A model generated the notes under the pieces. It was not told where the DNA came from, ran no database searches, and saw only the letters and a list, made by a program, of their open reading frames with translations. From NCBI GenBank assembly GCA_041687295.1, contig JAWLCG010000249.1, positions 1-7,711 of the forward strand: 7,711 bases of DNA, read 5' to 3'. Shown here piece after piece: positions 1-5,230 of the stretch. The first letter of the stretch is position 1. Each line of letters begins with the position of its first letter. This stretch comes from JAWLCG01 sp041687295. Lineage in GTDB: Bacteria > Planctomycetota > Phycisphaerae > SM23-33 > FEN-1343. Position numbers and translations under genes: made by a program.

Positions 1-1517
1 CGCACCTCCAGGCCCGCCAGGGCCTCGGGCGGGCCGGTGAGCAGGGCGTGACCCCGCCGGCGGAGGGCCTCGGGCTCGGGCGGTGGGGCACCGGCGGCGG
101 CGTGGTTGTGGTCGGCCAGGCCGGTCCACTGCTCCAGCCGGGCCTGGGCGGCGAGGATCTGCTCGGCGGTGTCCGGGGCCAGGGCGACGAACTCGATGGC
201 CTGCTCGGGCCGCCCTCGGCGGTCGCGGGCGCGGTACTTCCACTCGTTGCGGGCCAGGGCGTAGAGGTTGTAGAGCCACCAGTACGCCGGCATCACCAGC
301 AGGCGGTCGGCGTCCTGGCTGACCAGGCTGAAGGGCAGGGCGATGTCCAGCTCGGCCGGGTAGTCGCCCTTGGCGATGAGGGTGAAGGCGGCGAATCGGC
401 TGTTGTGCTTGAGGCTCACGCACAGGCCGGGCCAGAACCCCCGGTCGGCGTGGATCTCCCCGTCGGCGGAGCGGCTGTTGTGGTTGGAGCCGATCGTCGC
501 GCCGGCGGCCAGGTTGCTCTGGCCGGCCAGGGCGGCGGCGATGAGAAACGAGTTGTTGTGGTGCTGCTCGTGGGCCGGACCGATCAGGCTGTGCAGCACC
601 TCGCAGCAGGCAATCGTCGAGTTGTCGCCCACCACGACGTGGCCCACCCGGGCACCCATCCGCAGTGTCACCCGCTGGCCCAGCACGAAGTGCATCGCCT
701 GGGCCCCCTCGGTGGCCCGGCTGCCCGGGGCCAGCACGCCGTGGGCCAACTCCGCGCCGGCGCCGATCTGGACGGGCTCTTCGGCGGTCGAGCGGACGGT
801 GAGGTCCTCGAGCCGATCGGCCCCCTCGATGCGGCAGGCCGGGCCCAGGGCGACGTCGCGGAGGATTCGGCTGTGCCGCACCACGCAGCCGGCGCCGAGG
901 GGGCCCAGCGGTCCGGGGCGCTCGGCGAGGCGCTGCTCGGTCAGCCCAGCGAGGCGGGCCTGGAACTCGGCGTCGTCGCGGTGGCCGGCCCAGAGGAAGG
1001 CGTCGGCGGGGCGGAGCGTGTCGAACGCCCGGATGGCCCGGCCGCCGTTTTCGTTGACGACCTCCACGGCCGAGCCCAGGCCGAAGCGGGCCTCCGGGCG
1101 GGTCCGCAGCTCGCCCAGGTCGGTCAGGATGCACCGGTCGCCGACGCAGCACCGCTCGAGTCGGCCGACGCGGTGGATGGCCACGTGGTCGCCCAGGTCG
1201 CTGTCGAGGATCGTCGCGTCCGACAGGCCCACCGGCTCGGTGAGGTCGCCGTCGGTCAGGGCCAGCCTCTCCAGCCGCCCAATGCGGACCCAGCCAGCGA
1301 AGCGGCATCGCCGGACCAGGGACGGGTCGAACGGCTCGGCCACCTGCACCCGCGTCCAGTCGTCGGCGTGACTGCCGCCGGCCTGCAGGGCGGCGATCTC
1401 GGGCGGGGTCAAGGCTCGCCAGGCGTCAGCGGGCCGGCCCGTCTGGCGGTCGCGGGCGTCCTCGTCGGCGGCCTGCGGGGCCAGCGGGGCCAGGCGTGGT
1501 TGTCGCGCGTCGGTCAC
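1..1517 (-). CDS. DUF4954 family protein (left-handed beta-helix), C-terminus cut by window edge
   Basis: I read 505 codons on the minus strand from a GTG at 1517 to the left edge with no stop. Seen: short hexapeptide-like stretches typical of left-handed beta-helix proteins (for example IGAGAELAHGVL and VGDNSTIACCE), and motifs I recognise from the DUF4954 family: VNENGGR (residues 154-160), HHNNSF (319-324), NHNSRSADGEI (345-355), GFWPGLCVSLKHNSRFA (360-376), LPFSLV (394-399) and the aromatic MPAYWWLYNLYALARN (409-424). Family members are usually about 650-750 residues (from memory), so roughly the last quarter is missing. The family has no established function; resemblance to sugar-nucleotide acyl- and nucleotidyltransferase beta-helices is only structural. 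I chose GTG 1517 because GGGAGA sits 6 nt before it; an in-frame ATG at 1544 would add nine residues but lacks a spaced ribosome-binding site. The gene is transcribed alone, away from the S1 gene by a 480-bp gap. Confidence 0.88.
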   Translation of the reverse strand, partial: MTDARQPRLAPLAPQAADEDARDRQTGRPADAWRALTPPEIAALQAGGSHADDWTRVQVAEPFDPSLVRRCRFAGWVRIGRLERLALTDGDLTEPVGLSDATILDSDLGDHVAIHRVGRLERCCVGDRCILTDLGELRTRPEARFGLGSAVEVVNENGGRAIRAFDTLRPADAFLWAGHRDDAEFQARLAGLTEQRLAERPGPLGPLGAGCVVRHSRILRDVALGPACRIEGADRLEDLTVRSTAEEPVQIGAGAELAHGVLAPGSRATEGAQAMHFVLGQRVTLRMGARVGHVVVGDNSTIACCEVLHSLIGPAHEQHHNNSFLIAAALAGQSNLAAGATIGSNHNSRSADGEIHADRGFWPGLCVSLKHNSRFAAFTLIAKGDYPAELDIALPFSLVSQDADRLLVMPAYWWLYNLYALARNEWKYRARDRRGRPEQAIEFVALAPDTAEQILAAQARLEQWTGLADHNHAAAGAPPPEPEALRRRGHALLTGPPEALAGLEV

Positions 1518-1700
1518 AGCGGCTCTCCCGGGCGCGGGGGCCATCCCCGCGCACACAGGTATAGTATCGGCCAGATTCCGAGCCGATCGCACAGATTACG
1601 CCGGGCTTGCCGATGGCATCGGAGGTGGGCGAACGGGCGCCAGGCCCTGTTCCGGTCGGCCGCGGGGGTGGGTGCCCCGGGCAAGCGGGGCGTCAGCGCC

Positions 1701-1765
1701 GCTCGCCCGGCCGAGGGCGGAGGGGGCTGTCCCAGGCGGCCCGGTCCCGCCCCGGCCGGGCGAGC
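1701..1765. repeat. Long imperfect hairpin, about 19-bp stem
   Basis: Positions 1701-1713 are perfectly complementary to 1753-1765 (13 bp). After one bulged A at 1714 the pairing resumes as GGGCGG (1715-1720) with CCGCCC (1747-1752). The loop is 26 nt. The whole stem is GC-rich, so it would be very stable as RNA or as a cruciform. There is no U-tract on either strand, so it does not look like an ordinary intrinsic terminator. It may be a dispersed palindromic element or an RNA 3'-end stabiliser for the S1 transcript. Confidence 0.65.
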
Positions 1766-1926
1766 CTGCGGCTTGCGCGGGGCACTCGGAGCCCGAGAAG
1801 GTGGGGCTTCGCTTCGCTGCGCCCCAGCCTACGGCGCGGGGCATCTTTGCCCTCACGCCGCTCTGGACTGTTTGCCCATCGGACGTGCGGGTGCGTTGGG
1901 CCGCAGAATGGAACGCCCGACCCGAT

Positions 1927-1950
1927 GCCCACGGATGGCAAACCGTGGGC
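1927..1950. repeat. Perfect 8-bp stem-loop downstream of the S1 gene
   Basis: GCCCACGG (1927-1934) pairs perfectly with CCGTGGGC (1943-1950) around the 8-nt loop ATGGCAAA. It lies about 50 bp past the S1 gene stop codon. It could act as a transcript-end hairpin, but no run of T follows on the minus strand. A dispersed intergenic palindrome is equally possible. Confidence 0.55.
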
Positions 1951-1998
1951 TTGGGCCGAGGCCAGCCTGCAGACCTGCAGACGCAATGGGTAGAGGGG

Positions 1999-3480
1999 CT
2001 AGTCCAGGCCGCCCTTGAGGGGCTTTTTGCGCTTACGGGGGGCGGGGGGCGGCTCGTAGGCGTCGGTGGCTGGGGCAGCCGGCTCGGCGGCGCCGGTGGA
2101 CTGCTTCATCGACAGGGCGATCCGCCGGCGCTCCTCGTCGACGCTGAGGATCCGCACGGTGACCTTGTCGGCCTCGCGAACGACCTCGCCGACCGACCGC
2201 ACGAAGCCGTCGGCCAGCTCGCTGATGTGCACCAGGCCCTCGACGCCGGGGGCCAGCTCGACGAACGCGCCGAACTCGGTCGCCCGCTTGACGATCCCCT
2301 CGTGCATCGTGTTCTCGGCCCAGCGGACGCTGGCGCCGATCCAGGGGTCCTCGCCGGCCCGCTTGAGCGAGAGGCTAATGCGGTTGCGGTCCGGCTCGAC
2401 GCTCAGCACGCGGACGCGGACGACGTCGCCCTCCTTGAGCACGTCGGAGGGGTGGCGGACGCGGCGCTCGAAGGTCAGCTCGCCGATCGGGATGAGCCCC
2501 TCGACGCCCGCCTCGAGCTCGACGAAGGCCCCGAAGTCCGCCAGGCGGGTCACCCGCCCGCTGACCAGCTCGTTGGGGGGGTACTTCTCGGCCACGCCGG
2601 CCCAGGGGTCGGGCATGGCCTGCTTGAGGCCCAGGCTGATGCGGTCCTTCTCGCGGTCGAGCTTGAGCACCTTGACGCGGACGTGGTCGCCGACCTGCAC
2701 GACGCTGGCGGGGTCTTCCACGCGGCTGTAGCTCATGTCCGACACGTGCAGCAGGCCATCGACGCCGCCGATGTCCACGAACGCGCCGTAGGGCATCAGC
2801 GAGCGGACGGTGCCGTCGACCGTGTCGCCCTCCTTGAGCTCCTCGAGCATCTTGGCCTTGTTCTGCTCGGCCTCGACCTGCAGGACGTTGCGGCGGCTGA
2901 CGACGACGTTGTCGCCCTGGCGGACCTCGACGACCTCGACGAGCAGCTTACGGTCGGTGTAGGCCCCCAGCTCTTCCTCCTCGACGCGGTTGAGGTCGAC
3001 CTGGCTGATGGGCATGAACGCCCGGATGCCGTCGAGGCTCAGCTCCAGGCCGCCCTTGTTGTGCCCGGTGACACGCCCCTCGACGACCAGACCCGGCTCG
3101 AGCCGCTCCCACGAGGCCGCCAGTATCGCGCCCTTGCGGCTGAGGATCAGCAGGCCCTCGTCGCCCTTGTAGCCCTGGATGGTCACCTCGATGGTGTCGC
3201 CCTCGGCCGGCAGGGGTTCGTCCTCGAACTGGTGGGCCGGCAGGATGCCCTGGCTCTTGCCGCCCATGTCGACGAAGATGTCGTCGCCCTGGATGGAGAT
3301 CACCTGGCCCAGGCGGACGCCCTCGCCGGTCGGCTTGGTCGAGGCCGGGCCGCGGGGGGCCCGCTCGGCCTCCAGGATGTCCTCCAGGCTCATGTCGCCC
3401 AGGGCCTCCTCCAGCTCGCGCTGCAGGTTCTCATCCATGTCTTCGGGGCGGTACTTGTTCAGGTCTTGGTTGGGACCCAT
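1999..3480 (-). CDS. rpsA: S1-domain RNA-binding protein, ribosomal protein S1-like
   Basis: A complete 493-residue protein made almost entirely of S1 (OB-fold) RNA-binding domains, placed from sequence at about residues 55-115, 131-197, 218-286, 304-373 and 391-459. The last three show the classic core, for example YGAFVDIGGVDGLLHVSDMS (231-250), FGAFVELEAGVEGLIPIGEL (316-335) and FGAFVELAPGVEGLVHISEL (403-422), each ending in an RISLSLK-like strand. The N-terminus is acidic (ELEEALGDMSLEDILEAE) and the tail basic (PRKRKKPLKG). Known for the family: S1 binds mRNA on the small ribosomal subunit and helps initiation. Five domains rather than the six of E. coli S1, so a paralogous S1-repeat regulator cannot be excluded; the symbol is the usual one for this type and is tentative. 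ATG 3480 is preceded by GAGGA with 7-nt spacing. The gene stands alone, with a terminator upstream and a promoter at about 3546. Confidence 0.93.
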   Translation of the reverse strand: MGPNQDLNKYRPEDMDENLQRELEEALGDMSLEDILEAERAPRGPASTKPTGEGVRLGQVISIQGDDIFVDMGGKSQGILPAHQFEDEPLPAEGDTIEVTIQGYKGDEGLLILSRKGAILAASWERLEPGLVVEGRVTGHNKGGLELSLDGIRAFMPISQVDLNRVEEEELGAYTDRKLLVEVVEVRQGDNVVVSRRNVLQVEAEQNKAKMLEELKEGDTVDGTVRSLMPYGAFVDIGGVDGLLHVSDMSYSRVEDPASVVQVGDHVRVKVLKLDREKDRISLGLKQAMPDPWAGVAEKYPPNELVSGRVTRLADFGAFVELEAGVEGLIPIGELTFERRVRHPSDVLKEGDVVRVRVLSVEPDRNRISLSLKRAGEDPWIGASVRWAENTMHEGIVKRATEFGAFVELAPGVEGLVHISELADGFVRSVGEVVREADKVTVRILSVDEERRRIALSMKQSTGAAEPAAPATDAYEPPPAPRKRKKPLKGGLD

Positions 3481-3524
3481 CGAAACGTCCTCGCGCTTGT
3501 CCAGTCTCGGTTGTCAAACCACCG

Positions 3525-3534
3525 TCCGATCGGA
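3525..3534. promoter_or_regulatory. 10-bp palindrome in the S1 gene leader
   Basis: TCCGATCGGA is a perfect 10-bp palindrome lying about +6 to +15 from the start site predicted by the -10 box at 3546-3551. The position would suit an operator or a small leader structure. A 10-bp palindrome can arise by chance in such GC-rich DNA, so this is a weak call. Confidence 0.25.
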
Positions 3535-3545
3535 ACGAACGGTCA

Positions 3546-3573
3546 AATATACCCTTGTTCGGCCAGACAAGGG
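3546..3573 (-). promoter_or_regulatory. Putative S1 gene promoter with overlapping inverted repeat
   Basis: On the minus strand TATATT (3546-3551) matches five of six consensus -10 positions, and it stands out because the surrounding DNA is so GC-rich. The predicted start is near 3539, giving a leader of about 59 nt before ATG 3480. Directly upstream, filling the spacer and -35 zone, is a perfect inverted repeat: CCCTTGT (3552-3558) and ACAAGGG (3567-3573) around 8 nt. No good -35 hexamer is present, which together with the inverted repeat hints at an activator or repressor site. The operator role is inference. Confidence 0.5.
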
Positions 3574-3584
3574 AACAGTTCGCG

Positions 3585-3606
3585 AAAAAAACCCGGCCAG
3601 GCCGGG
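3585..3606 (-). terminator. Intrinsic terminator facing the S1 promoter
   Basis: Read on the minus strand, CCCGGC (from 3606) pairs with GCCGGG across a CTG loop and is followed at once by seven T residues (3591-3585). This is a textbook rho-independent terminator shape. It would stop minus-strand transcription arriving from comF and the repeat region, 12 bp before the S1 promoter inverted repeat begins. It lies about 745 bp past the comF stop, so any transcript ending here carries a long untranslated tail. Confidence 0.75.
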
Positions 3607-3639
3607 CCGCCAAGGGTCATCGGCCAACGCTTCAGGGGC

Positions 3640-3664
3640 CGTGGCTACGCCGTCTGCAGCCACG
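3640..3664. repeat. CGTGGCTACG-type hairpin, copy 1
   Basis: CGTGGCT (3640-3646) and AGCCACG (3658-3664) form a 7-bp stem around 11 nt. The same 25-nt element recurs at 4283-4307 with the first ten bases CGTGGCTACG and the terminal AGCCACG shared. The two copies sit near the two ends of the repeat-rich gap. A dispersed palindromic element is the simplest reading. Confidence 0.6.
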
Positions 3665-3762
3665 TCTCATGACGGTCTCCGGTGGCCGGTGGCCAGGACC
3701 CAGGGGGTGATCGGCTGAGTCGACCTCCCCACTCATCGGAATCTGAAGAAGGCCTGCGCATA

Positions 3763-3791
3763 TGGATTGCGGCGGCAGCGATGCCGCTCTG
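3763..3791. repeat. Diverged half copy of the 4142-4220 palindrome
   Basis: These 29 bases match the reverse complement of 4192-4220 at 23 of 29 positions by my alignment, keeping the core TGCGGCGGC and GCCGCT. Within it GCGGC (3772-3776) and GCCGC (3783-3787) form a small stem. It appears to be a remnant of, or relative to, one side of the large compound hairpin about 400 bp away, in inverted orientation. Confidence 0.45.
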
Positions 3792-3896
3792 TCCCAGCCT
3801 ACTGGACTGTCCAGCCAGGGATGTTGGGTTCCGCCCCTGCGGTTCTGCCAGCTCACGACTGAGCGCCTCGGCGTCTCGAGGCCGGACCAGCCGGTT

Positions 3897-4093
3897 CGGA
3901 GCCCTGAAAGGGCAGCAGTGTTTAGCCGGGGGCGTAAGCCCGCGGTGAGAAGGATGTTAGGAGTTGAGCCCCGAAGGGGCGGCAGTGCGCCACGGTGCGG
4001 CACTGCCGCCCCTTCGGGGCTCCGTGCATTGAGGGACGCCTGTTCCGGGGGCTCACGCCCCCGGCTAAAAACTGGCGCCCCTTCGGGGCTCCG
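3897..4093. repeat. Concentric composite inverted repeat, about 197 bp
   Basis: Positions 3897-3945 and the reverse complement of 4045-4093 match at 42 of 49 positions. Each 49-bp arm has two parts: a GAGCCCCGAAGGGGC-like palindrome followed by TTTAGCCGGGGGCGT and its partly complementary end. Between the arms lies a second, perfect inverted repeat (3966-4022). Both share the same axis to within 1 bp (about 3994-3995), separated by unrelated linkers of 20 and 22 nt. The result is a near-symmetrical array in the order A-X-B, B'-X'-A'. I recall similar GC-rich palindromes from planctomycete intergenic DNA, but cannot confirm the family here. Confidence 0.75.
3966..4022. repeat. Perfect 23-bp inverted repeat
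   Basis: Positions 3966-3988 are the exact reverse complement of 4000-4022, with an 11-nt loop (GCCACGGTGCG). Each arm contains its own smaller palindrome GCCCCGAAGGGGC, so the strand could fold either as one long hairpin or as two short ones. No U-tract follows on either strand. It is the core of the larger composite repeat at 3897-4093. Confidence 0.85.
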
Positions 4094-4122
4094 ATCCGCG
4101 GCCCTGGAGGTGCCTGGCCGGG

Positions 4123-4248
4123 ATGGACGGACGGGCCCTTTTGGAGTGCGGCGAGTCATCGCCGCTTTGGCTGGCTTGGTCGTGTGCGAGCCAAAGCGGC
4201 GTCAAGGCCGCCGCACTCCATACTTCGCTCGCGCCCTGGGCCGTCCAT
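4123..4248. repeat. Compound three-arm hairpin element
   Basis: Three nested perfect arms share one axis. The inner arm is 4160-4172 with 4189-4201 (13 bp, CGCCGCTTTGGCT), around a 16-nt loop. The middle arm is 4142-4153 with 4209-4220 (12 bp, TGGAGTGCGGCG), separated from the inner arm by asymmetric internal loops of 6 and 7 nt. The outer arm is ATGGACGG (4123-4130) with CCGTCCAT (4241-4248). The regular design suggests a miniature mobile or structural element rather than a terminator, since there is no U-tract. No coding capacity is seen. Confidence 0.75.
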
Positions 4249-4282
4249 TGGTTGGTGCGACTGACGAGCAGGCGCTGGAAGA

Positions 4283-4307
4283 CGTGGCTACGAACGCCGT
4301 AGCCACG
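4283..4307. repeat. CGTGGCTACG-type hairpin, copy 2
   Basis: CGTGGCTACG (4283-4292) and CGTAGCCACG (4298-4307) form a perfect 10-bp stem with a 5-nt loop (AACGC). It is the better preserved partner of the element at 3640-3664. It lies 45 bp beyond the comF stop codon, so it could also cap the comF transcript, although no U-tract follows on the minus strand. Confidence 0.65.
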
Positions 4308-4351
4308 GCACCCCACGTTGCATCGTGGCCCGGAGGGTCACGTACAAGTCT

Positions 4352-5116
4352 CTACTCCCGCGTGTGGGCCGGGGTGAAGGCGGGGGGCGGGTCGGCTTTG
4401 GCCACGATGGCGAGGCTCACCCGGCGGGCGCCGGCGGCGAGCAGGGCGCGGGCGGCCTCGTCGGCGGTGGCCCCGGTGGTGGTCACGTCGTCGATCAACA
4501 GCACGTGCAGGCCCTCGATGCGCCGGGGGCGGGCGGTGAAGGCGCCGCGGACGTTCTCGCGGCGGCGTCGGCGGCTCAGGCCCACCTGCGGGGGGGTGTC
4601 GCGGACGCGGCTCAGCGCGTCGCCGAGGGGCCGATCCAGCGTCCGGGCAACCGCGCGGGCGATCAGGCGGGCCTGGTTGTAGCCCCGGCCCACGCGGCGG
4701 CGCCAGTGCAGCGGCACGGGCTGGACCCACTGGACGCCGGCCAGGTCGGGCTCGGCCTGCACGCGGGCGGCCAGCAGGGCCCCGAGCCGCTCGGCCGGGT
4801 GGGGCTGGCCGGCGAACTTGACGGCCGTCACCGCCCCGGCCAGCGGGCCGTCGTAGCGGCCCAGGCGGATCAGCCGATCGAAGCGGGGCATCGGTTCGGG
4901 GCAGTGGGCACAGCCCTCCTCGGCCGGGCTGAACCCCTCCGGCAGCGTCGCGCCGCAGCGGAGGCAGTAGGCCTCGCCCACCATCGCCACCAGGGCCTCG
5001 CCGCAGTCGCGGCAGAAGGGCCTGGCGTCTGACGCGCAGCACCCGCAGCCGCCGCACTGCCGCGGCAGGACCAGCTCCGCCAGGGCCCCCAGCACGTTGA
5101 CCACCCCGTTTGCCAT
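4352..5116 (-). CDS. ComF family protein (zinc-finger plus phosphoribosyltransferase-like domain)
   Basis: A 254-residue protein starting MANGVVN. Seen: an N-terminal cysteine region with four CxxC pairs (C21/C24, C35/C38, C51/C54, C69/C72), as expected for the ComF zinc-binding part; the ComF signature VPLHWRRRVGRGYNQARLIA (134-153); TPPQVGLSRRRRRENVRGAF (174-193); and the PRPP-loop motif VLLIDDVTTTGAT (205-217), with its two aspartates at 209-210. The length is typical. Known: family members include ComFC of Bacillus and GntX/ComF of proteobacteria, linked to DNA uptake during natural transformation; the exact reaction is unsettled. Known competence partners are not in this window. The frame is open far upstream of 5116, but only from this ATG does the protein match the family. 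It is divergent from the aminotransferase and followed by the repeat-rich gap. Confidence 0.92.
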   Translation of the reverse strand: MANGVVNVLGALAELVLPRQCGGCGCCASDARPFCRDCGEALVAMVGEAYCLRCGATLPEGFSPAEEGCAHCPEPMPRFDRLIRLGRYDGPLAGAVTAVKFAGQPHPAERLGALLAARVQAEPDLAGVQWVQPVPLHWRRRVGRGYNQARLIARAVARTLDRPLGDALSRVRDTPPQVGLSRRRRRENVRGAFTARPRRIEGLHVLLIDDVTTTGATADEAARALLAAGARRVSLAIVAKADPPPAFTPAHTRE

Positions 5117-5122
5117 GGCCGG

Positions 5123-5151
5123 ATCGTACCTCGCCCCGCCCCCCGCGTCCA
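5123..5151 (-). promoter_or_regulatory. Possible comF promoter, compatible with leaderless mRNA
   Basis: On the minus strand TGGACG (5146-5151) and TACGAT (5123-5128) each match four of six consensus bases and are exactly 17 bp apart. A start about 7 nt after the -10 box would fall on the A of ATG 5116, so the message would be leaderless. The alternative is a ribosome-binding site GAGG 11-12 nt before the ATG, inside this promoter. Low-scoring hexamers in GC-rich DNA make this tentative. Confidence 0.3.
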
Positions 5152-5163
5152 GGGGTCGCGGGC

Positions 5164-5192
5164 TTGTCTGGGGGCGGGCCAGCGGGTAGACT
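5164..5192 (+). promoter_or_regulatory. Possible promoter of the aminotransferase-permease operon
   Basis: TTGTCT (5164-5169) and TAGACT (5187-5192) each match four of six consensus bases with the ideal 17-bp spacing. The predicted start is near 5199, leaving a leader of about 32 nt that contains the ribosome-binding site AGGAG (5214-5218) 12 nt before ATG 5231. It is back to back with the proposed comF promoter. Confidence 0.4.
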
Positions 5193-5230
5193 GGCCCCTT
5201 CGACGATGCCTTCAGGAGACTCGTTCCCCC

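Larger units (their letters stand above)
1518..1998. other. Gene-free gap with several hairpins
   Basis: I find no convincing gene in these 481 bp. Frames that stay open here do so because of high GC and share no family motif. On the minus strand TACTAT (1561-1566) could be a -10 box for the DUF4954 gene, with a start site near 1554, but I see no good -35. The rest holds stem-loops at 1701-1765, 1802-1826 (6-bp arms, 13-nt loop), 1839-1852 (5-bp arms, with outer arms at 1833-1836 and 1856-1859) and 1927-1950, plus a tandem 8-bp duplication CCTGCAGA at 1966-1981. The hairpins lie downstream of the S1 gene stop and could contribute to its 3' end, but none has a U-tract. Confidence 0.7.
3607..4351. 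other. Gene-free gap packed with inverted repeats
   Basis: I find no credible gene in this 745-bp stretch. Open frames cross it on both strands but run through the palindromes listed separately and show no family motif. Besides those elements there are smaller stem-loops at 3802-3814 (CTGGA/TCCAG) and 3865-3882 (GCCTCG/CGAGGC, 6-nt loop), and a tandem CCGGTGG duplication at 3679-3692. Nearly half the gap is part of some inverted repeat. No transposase, integrase or tRNA is present, so these are non-autonomous or structural elements. Confidence 0.75.

Noticed and set aside
1542..1544. ATG as alternative start for the DUF4954 protein
   Set aside because: It is in frame but has no properly spaced ribosome-binding site, whereas GTG 1517 has GGGAGA at ideal spacing. 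It remains possible.
48..2018. Long open frame on the plus strand (656 codons) opposite the DUF4954 gene and the following gap
   Set aside because: Its translation is low-complexity (Gly, Ala, Val, Arg-rich) with no family motif, while the minus strand gives clear DUF4954 motifs. Long antisense frames are expected in DNA this GC-rich.
3512..3517. Perfect TTGACA on the minus strand upstream of the S1 gene
   Set aside because: No plausible -10 box lies 16-18 bp downstream; the sequence there is GC-rich and overlaps the ribosome-binding site.
1672..3672. Long open frame on the plus strand (666 codons) across the S1 gene
   Set aside because: It mirrors the minus-strand S1 codons and reads through the S1 promoter and terminator; no domain is recognisable.
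3632..4159. Possible hypothetical gene on the minus strand in the repeat-rich gap
   Set aside because: The frame runs through the inverted repeats, has no recognisable family and shows repeated peptide fragments that simply reflect the repeats.
3897..4307. CRISPR array
   Set aside because: The repeats are inverted, of different lengths and irregularly spaced; there are no regular spacers or cas genes.
3640..4307. tRNA or known structured RNA gene
   Set aside because: I see no cloverleaf, anticodon arm or T-loop consensus in the hairpins; they are simple or nested stems.
3762..4682. Possible plus-strand gene spanning the gap and the end of comF
   Set aside because: It crosses all the palindromes and then lies antisense to comF; no motif supports it.
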